A DNA stretch of 64,000 nucleotides from Gadus chalcogrammus. Lineage: Eukaryota > Chordata > Actinopteri > Gadiformes > Gadidae. The translations under genes and the position numbers were made by a program. Location of the stretch: contig NC_079426.1 in assembly GCF_026213295.1 (NCBI RefSeq), positions 18,296,758-18,360,757 on the forward strand, read 5' to 3'. Below are positions 1 to 11,314 of this stretch, in pieces; within the stretch, counting starts at the first letter, position 1, and the number at the start of each line of letters is the position of its first letter. The notes below the pieces were generated by a model. It was not told the origin of the DNA. It saw nothing but the letters and a program-made list of their open reading frames with translations, and ran no database searches.

Positions 1-60
1 CCTCTGATGGGGAGGTAATTAAATGAGAAGAGGCCATTAATAGTTTATGAGGCAGTAGGT

Positions 61-330
61 TGGATGTGTGTATGTGGACGTGTTTGTTGGGTCTGCGTTT
101 GTGTTGAAGTTTGTGTGTCTGCATGCACTTGCGTGTGTGTATCTGTGTGTATCCATGTTTTTGTGTATCCATGTGTTTGTGTGTGTGTGTGTCTGTTTGC
201 GTGTGTTGGTCTGGATGTGTCTGCATGTGTTTGTCTGGGTGTACGTCTGCGTGTGTTCATCTGGGTGTTTGTCTGGTTGTGTTTGTGCGTGTGCGCGTGT
301 GTGTGTGTGTGTGTGCGCGAGTGTGTGTAA
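61..330. repeat. Imperfect TG-rich microsatellite
   Basis: TG-dominated low-complexity tract with scattered C, A and CC interruptions; the purest part is near 295-315. Open frames here on both strands encode only Cys-Val or Thr-His runs and are repeat artefacts. Confidence 0.85.
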
Positions 331-2414
331 ACATACCCAATGGATAATATCATTGATAGAGGAAGAAGTATTTGAATTGCCCACTATTGAAAAAATATTC
401 TCAGCTAGCATTAGGATAACTGACAGTGGCCATGTCGGTACTTGGCAACAACTGATACATTAGAGAACACGAACGTACTCGATGCACAACACAGAGTGAT
501 GCGACTGTCTGATGAGCAGTTGCTGCTTCAAAGTAAAGACCTCTCAATGCCCCACAACATGCACACTCAACATAGCTTTCATGTGATGGAAAGTCTGCAA
601 GTTGCGTTTCACTGGAGACTTTTTTCACTTATCTTCTACACATGAATGAACCGATGTACAGAGTAAAGAGGATAATTCAATTACATCAGCAATACAACTA
701 AAACAAAAGAGTCATTGCTGTAGACTAATTAATGAAGACTACGCTCTTGAGAAAATGTAAGTTTTGAGTAGGCAGATACATTATTTTCCACCAAACTGGG
801 GCAACTTTTTGCTTAAGCATGCATGGTTAAAAAAAGAAACTTTGAGTGAACTTTTCAGAGTCTACCAAGCATAGCACCGTTAATAATAAACACCCAGCTT
901 AGCAAGAGCATGGGAGGCAAGCATTGTTGTAAGAGATTTAGACGCAAATGTTCAGCTTGCCTGGACAATAGCAGAGAAAAGCCTTTTTAACACTGGCAAC
1001 CTCTGTTGGATAGGAAAGTCCTTTCATGGCCGGCAGCACAAGTCAGTAAACAAACCATACACATTGAAAAGTTACACGCCTGAATGTCAATCTAGTGGTG
1101 CGTCTCATTCTCTGGGAGGACGGACAAACGGATGGACAATCAGATAGATGGACAGATATGAATATCTGAGAAGGTTATCATTATGTACAAACTAAATTTT
1201 TGCAGTGACAAAAATTTGAGGGTTTTCAATCCAACTTTAGATTGACCCTTCGTGAGATTCCCTGGCCGTAATTGAGCGAGTTTCTGTGCAGACAGGACTC
1301 CTCAATGATATTGCCCCTAGCGCTCTTACCAATCAGTCCAGGTTTTCCCAGCATACATTCTGTGCTTAATATGTCCATCACCAGCGGCTGAGGGGATGTA
1401 TCAGAGCAATGCTATGGCTTATATGCAAATGTTACTAATTAGCTCAGTTGCTAGATGAATGTTTGCCCATTAGCGCAATCAGGTTGACTGCTTTTCATTG
1501 AAGGAATCACATGCCTCCTCTTTCACTCTAGCAGGTACTTGAGTTACAGCTCTATAAAAACACCAGAGGAGGTATCCAAGAACACAAACACCCTATTCTG
1601 GAGATCTGAGATAATGACTAATTAATCATAAGCTATTGTTCAAATATGGGATACTGGCTAAGCTTGGTAATAGTTTTCTTCTGAACACATATCTCACGTC
1701 TAATAAAATCTTATTTTGTGTTAAATGCCGGACTCTTCCGACAATGTTGTTGATAATGACATTTCACCTTCATTGAAGGCACAACGCATTCAGAAGGAGA
1801 TGCCGGGGAACACACAACAAAACAGCCTATAGGAGTCCAATATTACGATGGCATTCTAGTGTGGGCAGTGTTCCATTTTGGACCCTGAGCATATCTATAG
1901 GATTAGGCTTTTGCATTTAAACATGATAAAAAAAACACATTTTCAAAGTTTATACCAATAGGTCCATAGGAAATAGGAATGTTATTCATTTGTGAGTAAT
2001 AGTCTTGCATATGAATATCATGCATGTACATTAATATGAATATTGTATTGGAATTCACAAATGTGTTGTGATTTTATAGTCACCAGGTGACAAGGTGTCA
2101 GGAAGCCACAAGAGCAGGGTGATATAAAGGGTATATTGTATCAGTCTCTCCAAGACCCTGACACCACTGCTCTGACTTTCAGATTTATCCCCTGAATAGT
2201 GCACTGCAGTAGTCCGGCCCGGAGGGAGGAAACCAACAGCAGCATCTGGCCAATAACACAGAGTGGTGCAGGGTTGAGATAGAGTTTAAAGTATGGCCAG
2301 ACTGAGCTGGAGAGCATCTTGGAAATGAAAGGAAAGTACTGGATTTTCAGAAGTTGAAGCACATTGTTTTTTGCTGCGTTGAGCTGGAGGAACTTATTTA
2401 TTGACAGCCATGAT
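331..2414. other. No gene seen; AT-rich non-coding stretch
   Basis: I see no coding region, RNA gene or bounded transposon. Around 1420-1510 is an AT-rich segment with an octamer-like ATGCAAAT and a TAATTAG-type motif, which resembles a conserved non-coding element but cannot be tested without other genomes. Confidence 0.5.
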
Positions 2415-2654
2415 CTACTGGTACTAGACCACATCGACTGGTACTAGACCAAATATACTGGTGATAGAGCACATCTACTGGTACTATACCAAATCTACTG
2501 GTAATAGACAACCTATACTGGTACAGGTCCACATCTACTGGTAATGGACCACATCTACTGGTTCTAGCTCATATCTACTGGTTATAGACCACATCTACCG
2601 GTGCTAGCCCAGTTCCACTGTTGACAGCCCATAACAACTGGACCTAGCCCACAA
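2415..2654. repeat. 20-bp minisatellite, about 12 units
   Basis: Twelve consecutive 20-bp units based on CTACTGGTACTAGACCACAT. The first nine are well kept; the last three, from about 2595, are degenerate (CCACTGTTGACAG..., CAACTGGACCTAG...). No open reading frame runs through it. Confidence 0.85.
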
Positions 2655-4264
2655 CATTAAGATTTAAAGATATACTTGGATGAATGACATTTGTGATGGC
2701 CTCCGTCCTTCAGTTCCAAATAAGATAAAATCATACATACAGCATAGTCTAAAACATCACCTCTCAACAACAAACAGCTTTCATGCAACGGTTTGCGTTA
2801 GAGTCCGACCGATATATCGGTTGGCTGATTTTAAAAGCCGATATTGCCCTATCACAGATATATGCAATCCAAAATGGCGGCCAAGGGCAGGTGTGGTTTG
2901 TTAGGCTCCACACCTCTCCTTGGTGTAACCCATATGGAATATAGGGCTACTAAACCCATGATTATTTAAAGATGCAATTGCATGAGTTCTCCAGTAGGGC
3001 GTGCTCAACATGATTCCAGTAACAGGAAATTGCACGTGAGCACCCCGTTTCGAGGGGGTCACCTTGAACCGTAACACTGGAAAGACGTTAGAGAGGTATT
3101 AAGCACAAAAGAGAATCTCCCGGTATAAAAACGCCCTAAATTAATATTTCTACCTTGATTAATTCAGTCATAAATATTTCCATGGTATTAATAAGGTGTT
3201 GTTTTATCAGGATCTGATCATTGAAAACACAGGAAACTACCGTGAATTATATTATTCACTTGAATCTCCGGTGAGTGTGGCACATGCCAATGCTAATGTA
3301 TTGTTGCTTAGTACTTTAGAGAACAAAATACTATAAATGCTGTTTGAGTTCAGATACCTTTTTATTTATACTTTTGTGTTCATGGTGTCATTTTAAAATG
3401 TGTTTAATGAATCGCTAATGCGATCGCTAATCGTTAGCTACATGTTAAGCACTAGCTGCTAATCGTTCATACCAGGCTAATTGTATGCTAATGCTAGCGA
3501 AGGTCAAGCACTATGCTAAGGACGCACCTTAGTAGAGCAGCTCAGACATGATGATGAAACCTTAAAGGAGCAATGCGTTTATTTTGATGTTACCGAAGGA
3601 CATTGTTTTGCATACTGTAGTGCACTTGTTAGATAAGTTTAAGAATAATTTCATTCAATTTAATGGTTAAAACATAAATATGCATACAAATAATTTAAAT
3701 TACAAATGTTAAGCTAGAAACATGGTTTAAAAAGATAAATAATTAATTGTTTGATTAAATACTGAGACATATTGTAATTCAAGATTAGTATTTCATTCTT
3801 TGTGGTTTAAATACTAATTGTTCTAATAGGTGACAATTCATTTCATTATATTTAAATATAACCTTGGTTTTTGGTTATACATTGTAATATAGATGTGTCA
3901 AATCCCATGTTTGATATAGAATAATACCAGATAACTTACAATTCTGCACTATTTGTGCAGGTTGGTTTTTTATGTTTGATCGAAGGAAGATTGCATCTAC
4001 GATGGCGAGCTTTGCCCAATAGAACTGGATGGTGTGGATACAGCGTGGCCAGCCGTGAACACCACCATAGAAGACCCTTGTGAAGATCCATTCATAACAG
4101 ATAAGACATAGAAATAGATACACACTAACCTACCCGGGTAGTAGTAAGAGAGAAACACACATATCCGGATATCCCCCCCTTGAACTCGACATTCCTCGAC
4201 CGAACAACTCCGTCCCAAGGAGTACTGTAGCTGGGGAATCCAGCTACAAAGGACTTATTCTTTT

Positions 4265-6620
4265 TTTTTATCTTCTCCAACAACACTGACATGATTCATA
4301 GCATGTCAGTCTCAAAGACCGAGAAGTCAGATCACGACATCGTGAGCTGTACTCTCCTCCATCCGCAGTTCCTGCTGAAGCAACCAGCCAAACTGCAGTA
4401 TGCTCCTACTTCAGCTTTAGACGATATCAACTTCAACTCTGCTGACTGGGACTCCATCAACAATGCACTTCTTGCTGTAGACTGGTCTACAATCGTCAAT
4501 CCAACGACACCACAAGATGTTGCTTGGGACATGTTTGAAGGTATTCTCGTCCAAGTTTGCAGGAAGTCCCGAAGAGCTCTCCTCCGTAAAAAGAAGCGCC
4601 TCAACGCCAGGATCAACTCTATCAAGTACAGATTCGCAGGCCCTGCTCCTCCACGAAATGTCACCAAGCTTCAAAAACTTAATGACGAGAGAGCTGCCAT
4701 TGAGCTGCTTCTGAAAGCAGACATCAAGCAGCACCTGGAGACGAATTAGCTGCCATCAGCAAAATAAAGACCAACCCCAAGGCCTTTTACTCCTTTGCAA
4801 AGAAGTCAAAGTCTCCTGTCTCCTCTGTTGGCCCCCTACTGGACAGTGACGACCAGCTCCAGTCAGATCCCGTTAGAATGGGCAGTATATTGCAGGAGCA
4901 ATATGTAAAGGCATTTAGCAACCCCGACAAAGCTAACCTCGCTGAGGTTCGTGTATCCAAGCTTGTCGCCCAGTCAGAGTCGATAACGGATATTGACTTT
5001 GACGAGCACGATGTCCTTGATGCTATCAAAGCAATGGGCCGCTACTCAGCTGCTGGCCCGGATAAGTTCCCAGTCCTCATCCTCAAGGAATGTGGAACCG
5101 TGCTAGCCCCATTAGTCACTCAGCTCTGGAGATTATCACTCAACTCCGGAGAAATAGCGACAAAGTTCAAGAGTCAAAGCGTGATTCCTCTGTTCAAAAA
5201 GGGAAAAAGATCGGTAGCTGCCAACTATCGACCTGTCTCCCTAACATCTCATCTCATCAAGATGTTCGAACGGGTCTTCCGTGCTAAGTTGGTTGATTTT
5301 ATTGAATCAAAGGATATCATCAATCAAGATCAGCATGGCTTCCGAGCTGGAAGAAGCTGCCTGACCCAACTCCTTCACCATGTTGAGGACATCATGTGTG
5401 ATTTGAATGCTGACGAGAACGCTGACATCCTCTATCTGGATTTCAGTAAAGCATTTGACAAAGTCGATCATGCTATTCTGTTAAAAAAACTTAATCTCTA
5501 CGGCATCCAGGGAAAAGTACACCAGTGGCTCTCCAGCTTCCTACACGGCAGAATGCAGCACGTTGTTATTGATGGTGTGGAATCCAACATCATCAGGGTT
5601 TTGAGTGGGGTCCCACAGGGCACTGTGTTGGGTCCACTACTTTTTATTTTGTACATTAATGACTTGTTCTCAGTTGTTAAACACAGCAAAGTAAAAGTTT
5701 TTGCTGACGATTCTAAGCTGCACAAGAATATCAGCTCCCCGTCAGACTGCCAGCTTCTCCAAGAAGATCTGCATGCGGTAGTTCGTTGGGCTAACAGCAA
5801 CAACATGGAACTAAACAAAAACAAGTTCCAACTTTTACAACACGGTAAAAACCAGGATCTGAAGCACCCCTACCTTTTACCATCTGGGAAATCAATATCC
5901 TCAGACGACGTTGTAAAAGACCTTGGTGTGTACATCGACAAGGATCTCCGATGGCGCCAGCACATTTCCAAAAAGTCAACCGAAGCCTCTGGCAAAGCTG
6001 GCTGGGTATTGAGGACCTTTTCAGTCAGAGACAGAGTCACTATGATGTTGCTCTACAAAACATACGTTCGCTCCATCATCGAATACTGCTGTGCTCTCTG
6101 GTCTCCCCACCTGCTCTGCGATATCATCATGGTTGAGTCTATCCAACGCTCATTCACTGCTAAAATAGCGGGGTACACGAACCTCAGCTACTGGGATCGA
6201 CTCAAGCAGCTCGACCTCTACTCCCTGCAGCACCGCCGCGAGAGATACATCTTGATTCTCGTCTGGAAGATCTACCACGAAGTGATCCCCAACAATGTTA
6301 ACATCGTCTTCCAACATTCACAAAGGCCAGGTGTTACATGTTTGCGACCTCTCGGCAGCTCCAAGTACAGCAGCATCAATACAATGAGATTCCATTCCTT
6401 CTCATCTACAGCCTCCGCACTGTACAATGCTGTACCACCAGACATCAAGTCGATCCCAACCCTTGACAAGTTTAAGGCAGCACTTGATAGCTTTCTCCAT
6501 TCTGTTCCCGACACTCCTCCTACCCCTGGCTACACTGGGGCAAACGGAAACTCTCTGTTGGAGTGGGCTGGTAGCAAGAGTCAATAATTGCTATCTAATT
6601 GCTATCTACTATTACGGGAA
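4265..6620 (+). mobile_element. 5'-truncated non-LTR retrotransposon, CR1/Jockey group
   Basis: The element starts abruptly after a T-rich stretch, inside the C-terminal part of an APE-type endonuclease (a SDHD motif is visible). It runs through a complete reverse transcriptase domain and ends near a short tandem repeat (AATTGCTATCT twice, about 6587-6610) that may be its 3' tail. This is the usual structure of a LINE truncated during target-primed reverse transcription. Clade within the CR1/L2/Jockey assemblage is unresolved; the RT is unlike the L2-type RT at 18.5 kb. Confidence 0.8.
4291..6587 (+). pseudogene. LINE ORF2 remnant: endonuclease end plus reverse transcriptase
   Basis: Two open segments, 4291-4749 and 4878-6587, are parts of one ORF2. 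The first closes at a TAG and the second frame picks up within a few bases, so a single-nucleotide frameshift near 4741 explains the break. RT hallmarks include NYRPVSLTS (motif 1), a QHGFRAGRSCLTQL block, YLDFSKAFDKVDH, SGVPQGTVLGPLLF and the catalytic FADD box (residues about 275-278 of the second segment). The C-terminal region carries the SIIEYCCALWSPH block seen in this LINE group. With most of the endonuclease missing the copy cannot mobilise itself. Confidence 0.85.
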
Positions 6621-6767
6621 CGTTGGCGGTGGAGATACTCGATATCTTGGCCTGAGCGATCCAGCTCGAAGCCAACCCAAGGAACCCAAGGAAGGAAGCT
6701 CCACCTGTTCAAGTTCTTTGTTTGGCTAGCAATCAGTTATCTACCTCTGGACTTCCTACTCCTCTGA

Positions 6768-7080
6768 ATAACACACCAAAATTGACACACTTTTTTTTGG
6801 ACATGGACATTTAGTTACTTACTCCATTTTCTGGCAGAAGTTATACAGCAATAAAAAAGGCAGTAAACAAATCACCAAGAGGAGCAAATTGCATGCTTAC
6901 AGCACTCTACTGGTTTTGCTGCTACTAAGTGCGGATATCCAGCTGAACCCTGGTCCAGTAGCAAGTTTAAGCCCTGTTCAGAATGTGCAACTGAACACAG
7001 CTGAAACAACGCTGGTGAAGGGAAACAGAACCAATGGACTTTTTCCACATGGAGTCGTTTGCTGATCTACCAAGAGCCAA
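6768..7080 (+). mobile_element. L2-like LINE, 5' fragment of ORF2
   Basis: Translation around 6905-6965 gives LLLLSADIQLNPGPVAS, matching the (L)nSGDVELNPGP motif known near the N-terminus of ORF2 in fish L2/Maui-type LINEs. It has the same orientation as the L2 segments at 9778-9885, 15236-16788 and 18319-19895 and is probably the 5' part of that element, cut by the transposons between 7080 and 9777. The exact 5' boundary is not visible. Confidence 0.55.
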
Positions 7081-7539
7081 CAGTGACTTCACTTCTCTGA
7101 CCCATGCGTACGCATGGTTTGGAGGAAAAGGAGAATTGGCGACACAGATGGTGTGGTGGTGAACTGAAGTCAGACGGAAGAATTGTAGAGTGAGAAGAAC
7201 GATTATGTTTTATCATCGCCCTTCATAAATTTAATTTCAACCCATATCATGCGTTAAATATATGTAATCAGAATAATTTAAGTCAACTGCGTTATTTCTC
7301 AGTTATAACTCCAGAAAGATCTCCTTAGAATAGAAATAAAAAGAAATTCTCTAGCTATATTTAATCCCGTCACTCCATACTGTCCACTGACGACGCGACT
7401 GCATGGAATAAAGCATCTGTCCAACATGTGTCAATAACATAATATTTTTATGTGACACTAAACACATAATCAAATGAAGCTGATTCAGCTGCGCACACTT
7501 GTAGGCAGTCTGTGATTTACAAAGAAAAGATTGCGTACG

Positions 7540-7656
7540 GTGTGCGTACGCAGGGTTTTATAAATCGGAATATTTTTTGGCGCACGCAAAACTTGGCTTT
7601 TGGGCGTACGTACACTTTTAGTAACGATCCCACGCACAGTTTTATAAATGAGACCC
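7540..7656. mobile_element. One terminus of a Harbinger-like MITE
   Basis: Reverse-complemented, this end begins GGGTCTCATTTATAAA and continues with repeated GTGCGTACGC-like motifs, a design typical of fish PIF/Harbinger MITEs. A convincing partner terminus near 7080-7110 was not found, so the left end is lost or diverged. Confidence 0.35.
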
Positions 7657-7946
7657 CTGGCCTGTACCACGAAGCTCGCTTAGAGGGTTAGCGAGGTATT
7701 TGGAGCTCAAAGCCTGGGTTAGTTGTACCACGAAAGTCTATCTCTTTTAGCGTCGCTGTATCACCATGGTGACATATGCTCGCAACCAAACCTGGTCCGG
7801 AGCAGTTTTTCGGCTTAGTCTAGCCGGAGATCGGCAACTTAAATCGGCGTGCGCAGCTTCCTAGCCCATCCTCTGACAATGGCATCACCATTTGTGGGTG
7901 TTCCCGTGGACCTCGGCGCACTTCTCGTACAGGCGTCTCTCCGGAG

Positions 7947-8022
7947 CAGTGGCGGTTTTAGGTACCCCCCCCGCTTGAAGGTATTCTTGCCCGGGGCGTA
8001 ACTGGACGTAGAACCGCCACTG
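7947..8022. mobile_element. 76-bp hAT-type micro-MITE
   Basis: Near-palindromic element starting CAGTGGCGGTTTTA and ending TAGAACCGCCACTG, flanked by a perfect 8-bp duplication CTCCGGAG (7939-7946 and 8023-8030). Terminal CAGTGGCGG and an 8-bp duplication are hAT hallmarks. There is essentially nothing between the inverted repeats except a C-rich spacer. Confidence 0.85.
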
Positions 8023-8237
8023 CTCCGGAGACAGAGGGTTTTACGGGACAGAACCGATCCCTTGGCATTGTCTGACGATATTCAGATTTCAGACTTTATT
8101 GTCATTGTGCAAACAACAAAATTGGGGTTCTTCATGAGGGATACAGATTCTCATCAGAGAGTGTTCGTTATTTGATCGTCCTTTTGGACCTAATGTAGAC
8201 AATGCTTACTGTTGCGCATTGTGTCTCCGTGACAGAG

Positions 8238-8303
8238 TGCTAGAGTGGAGGTAGCGCGTCAGTCTTGAATTTCTGCGCGGGGGGTTCGACTCCCAAGTGA
8301 CGC
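8238..8303 (+). other. tRNA-like sequence with a consensus B box
   Basis: The segment contains GGTTCGACTCC, a perfect Pol III B box, preceded about 45 bp upstream by a TAGAGTGGAGGTAGCG A-box-like run. An anticodon arm is poorly formed and no complete cloverleaf closes. It may be a tRNA pseudogene or a SINE head. Confidence 0.3.
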
Positions 8304-8460
8304 GAATTTATGTGAAGCTTAAAAAATCCCAATTCTCATGCATATGGAATACTTATTCACTAAAGCTTATGGAATTATATTTTTGTGCTTATTTCGAACT
8401 TGAACCCATATTTTCAAGGCCGTGCTGGCACCACATCTGGGGTAAAATGCATGATGATAG

Positions 8461-8535
8461 ACCGGCGAATTTGAACCCTGGTCGCTGGCGTTCGGGTCTT
8501 ATACTAATCCACTACGCTACAGCCGCTACCTCTCA
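8461..8535 (-). other. Degenerate tRNA-like sequence, minus strand
   Basis: On the minus strand TAGCGTAGTGG fits a Pol III A box and GGTTCAAATTC approximates a B box about 40 bp later. The T-stem does not pair well. It faces the tRNA-like sequence at 8238-8303, giving two convergent Pol III-like promoters inside one element. Confidence 0.3.
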
Positions 8536-8728
8536 GCGGTTGATAACATGCGATACATTTCTTACATTGGGTGTAGGCCTATTTAAAGTGAATTCCCTAA
8601 ATTATAGAATAAGGCAGGCTTATGCATTTTTAAATCATCATCATTCTATCTGGATTATTGGCGAACAATTCTGCATTTGGCATAGTTATTTTATAGACAA
8701 TATGCAGAATCTTTTCACTTATACGCAT

Positions 8729-9548
8729 TAGGGCTGTCAAAACGAACTTCGCTATTCGAATACAATTCGAATTTTTTTAAAAAAAAGGAGAACATTCGAG
8801 TGCGGCAACTAACGTTCAAATTTTTTTTAATTTTTTTTTTAGCACATTTTATTGACAAGTCAAGAATTACATTTAACTTTTGCCTAGCAACGACGCAAAT
8901 CAAAGTCAACGTCGTGCGTCGTGACGTTCGGCATTGTATGCTTACAAGATGGCGGGGAGCAGCGCGAGCAGACACAGAGCTGGAAAGCATAACTCCTAAA
9001 AACTTAAAAAGCACTGTGTGGAAAATTTTTGGATTTCCATCGAGAAACGGGAAGATTACATCCAGAGAAACCGTCATTTGCATATTATGCTGTAAGTCGT
9101 TAAAGTACCACTCGACTACGAGCAACATGAGCGCACACCTCCATTCAGTGCATTACTCGCCTGAAAATCGCCTTCTTGTCTTTTCATGAAGAGTTGTCTT
9201 TTTGAGACTTAAAATAGCAGTGTGTGTGTGTGTATTTGAATGATTGAACATCAGCTTCTTCATTAAACATCATTGCTTGAATATTTCTGGCGTTATATCT
9301 TACCTATTTATATAAGTTTTGTATTGATTTGGTAAAACTTGTTGCAAATGTTACATAACAGATTTGGTTGACGCGCCCTCTAGTGGACGCGGGACGTAGG
9401 CCTAATAATAAGATGGTATCGGTGTATATAATGATATAATAAAAAAAAAAAAAAAAAAAACATTCAAATATTCTAATATTATTCGAATATTCAACATAAG
9501 AAGCATTAGAAATTCGAATATGATTTGAGGGGAGGATTGACAGCCCTA
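8729..9548 (+). mobile_element. Non-autonomous hAT element with a BED-finger remnant
   Basis: Terminal inverted repeats TAGGGCTGTCA and TGACAGCCCTA are flanked by a perfect 8-bp duplication ATACGCAT (8721-8728 and 9549-9556). Subterminal regions carry repeated ATTCGAATA-type motifs, which may be transposase binding sites. The centre retains a BED zinc-finger coding segment but no catalytic domain. There is a poly-A run at 9441-9460. Confidence 0.9.
8800..9189 (+). pseudogene. BED-type zinc finger fragment of a hAT transposase
   Basis: Codons about 71-120 of this open frame (9010-9153) form a BED finger: aromatic W74 and F77, C94-x2-C97, then an NMSAHLHSVH block with H113 and H118 as the zinc ligands. 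BED fingers bind DNA at the N-terminus of ZBED/hAT transposases. The first 60 residues look like non-coding sequence read through, and nothing of the RNase H-like catalytic core follows, so this is a remnant exon of the parental transposase. Confidence 0.7.
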
Positions 9549-9777
9549 ATACGCATATAGACTGCTTGATCTATCGTAAAGGTGAGAAAAATGAAGCAAA
9601 TAACGCCCCTTTCAAGTGAACCCGCACTGAACCTAAAGCGGAAAACCTGGTTCAACTAATTGAATCTAAAGTGAGCTTCGTGGTACCATTTAACTCTGAA
9701 TGCGAGTTGCGGCTCTGTCGAGCCAGGTTTTCCCAAGAAAGCCTGGGTATGTTCAGCAAGGTTCGTGGTATACCCCC

Positions 9778-9885
9778 CTGCTTCATTTGCAACTGCTGCC
9801 TGACCCACAACAACACAACCAGGATTCCACTCCTCATGCAGCCGACTTTAGTTTACCAACAGTGTCAGAACCATCTTGCTCATAC
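9778..9885 (+). mobile_element. L2-like LINE fragment between two insertions
   Basis: A 108-bp piece lying between the Harbinger-like element and the LTR retrotransposon. Its last four bases, ATAC (9882-9885), are repeated at 15232-15235 on the far side of the LTR element, so it and the segment after 15231 were contiguous before that insertion. Confidence 0.6.
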
Positions 9886-10385
9886 TGTGGCAACCCCGAT
9901 CGTCGGCGGCTGAGGTTTCCAGGGGAGATGGACCAAACAAGGCGTAGGTTAACGTTCGTTTATTTCGGTTAACCACTCATGCAAAAAAAGGAACAAAGGA
10001 GTGAACTCAGGTTCTTCCTGGTCTGGGAATAAAGGACACCGCGCCGGGTCTGGTCCTGCTGCGGGGGGCGGGGTCTCGATCCCCGGCGTCTTCGGCGGCT
10101 TAGTCCTGGGGGGAAGCGTATTGGCATTAGCGGGGGTTCGGGTAATCTCCACCCACTGCGTCTTTCCCGTTCGGTCGCGTTCTCCTGACTGGTGTCCACG
10201 CGGCCGTTAAGTCCCCTCCGCTGTCTTGCTCCGCCGGGTGCTCCGCATCTCCGTGATTGCGCGGGTGCGCTCGATGCTCCCTCCCGCATCGCTGCGCCGA
10301 GCGGCACATATCTCCCCCTGACTACCTGCCCGCGGAGAGGGCGCTGGCGGGGCTCGAACTCCTCCGTTGGATCGGGGTTGCCACA
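9886..10385 (-). repeat. 3' LTR of the Gmr1-type element
   Basis: 500 bp starting TGTGGCAACCCCGATC and ending GATCGGGGTTGCCACA, a 16-bp terminal inverted repeat with canonical TG...CA ends. It matches the other LTR except for a few substitutions and 1-2 bp indels in its first about 125 bp on the plus strand. Confidence 0.95.
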
Positions 10386-11314
10386 CACCCCCCCCTCAGC
10401 TGCAAGTCGGGGTCTGCCCGGCATAGGCCTAGGCAGGCGTCCCTCCGGGACAGTGCGTCTGCGTTGGCGTGTGCGCGTCCGGGCCGGTGGACCACCTGGA
10501 ATTGGTAGTCCTGCAGGGCCAGGAACCAGCGCGTCACCCGGGCGTTGGTGTCCTTGGCCGTGGCCATCCACTTCAGGGGGGCGTGGTCTGTGACCAGGGT
10601 GAAGGTGCGTCCGAGGAGGTAATAGCGGAGCTTCTCCACGGTCCACTTTATAGCCAGCGCCTCCTTCTCTACGGTCGAGTAGGCTTTCTCGCTGGCCAGG
10701 AGTTTCCGGCTGATGTAAGTCACCGGGTGCTCCTCGCCCGACCGGACCTGGGATAAGACCGCTCCCAGGCCCACCTCGGACGCGTCGGTGTGGACGACGA
10801 AGGGGAGGTTGAAGTCCGGGGTGATCAGGAGGGGCTCGGTGCAGAGGGCCCGTCGGAGGGACAAGAACGCCTCGTCGACCTCCTCTGTCCACTCGACCCG
10901 GTCAGGCAGAGCCCTCCGCGTCAACTCGTGGAGGGGGCTGGCCAGGGTCGCGAACGCCGGGATGAAGCGCTGGTAATATCCCACCAGTCCCAGGAATGAC
11001 TTCACCTGCTTCTTCGTCCTCGGCCGGGGCCAGGTCTGGATGGTCTGCACCTTCTCCTCTTGCGGTTTGACGCTGCCCCTCCCCACCCGGTAGCCCAGGT
11101 AGGACGCCTCTTCGAGGCCCAGGTGGCACTTTTTAGGGTTGGCCGTGAGGCCGGCGGCTCGGAGCGCTCCCAGGACGGCACGGAGGTGATGTAGGTGCAG
11201 GTCCCAGGTGCTGCTGTGGATGACGATGTCGTCTATGTAGGCGGCGGCATATTCCCTGTGGGCCCGTAGGACCCGGTCCATCATGCGCTGGAAGGTCGCG
11301 GGCGCCCCGTGCAC
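10322..11314 (-). pseudogene. Retrotransposon RT (second half) and RNase H
   Basis: This 330-residue frame begins in the RT domain just after a frameshift. It carries the catalytic AYIDDIVIHS box (residues about 20-30), the thumb and connection (SFLGLVGYYQRFIP), and a full Ty3-type RNase H with HTDASEVGLGAVLSQ, EKEALAIKW and TDHAPLKWM. It ends shortly after HANADALSRR, the usual C-terminal end of Gypsy RNase H. No integrase follows, unlike ordinary Ty3/Gypsy elements; the 3' LTR comes next. The last codons run into the LTR. Confidence 0.88.
10386..10397 (-). other. Polypurine tract
   Basis: On the minus strand GAGGGGGGGGTG lies directly upstream of the 3' LTR, where the plus-strand-priming polypurine tract is expected. 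Confidence 0.8.

Larger units (their letters stand above)
7660..9777. mobile_element. Non-autonomous Harbinger-like element carrying two hAT insertions
   Basis: Each end carries two copies of a GTACCACGAA-type motif, about 60-80 bp apart and in opposite orientation (7664 and 7722; 9682 and 9762). Flanking CTG triplets (7657-7659 and 9778-9780) fit the CWG target preference of vertebrate Harbingers. Without its two internal hAT insertions the element is about 1.2 kb and shows no transposase. The L2 LINE resumes directly after its right end. The terminal repeats differ in length, so the superfamily call is tentative. Confidence 0.5.

Noticed and set aside
45..411. Cys/Val- and Thr/His-rich ORFs over 1-410
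   Set aside because: Translations of the TG microsatellite in several frames; the same artefact recurs at 25.6, 26.4, 32.3, 46.6, 55.5 and 56.1 kb.
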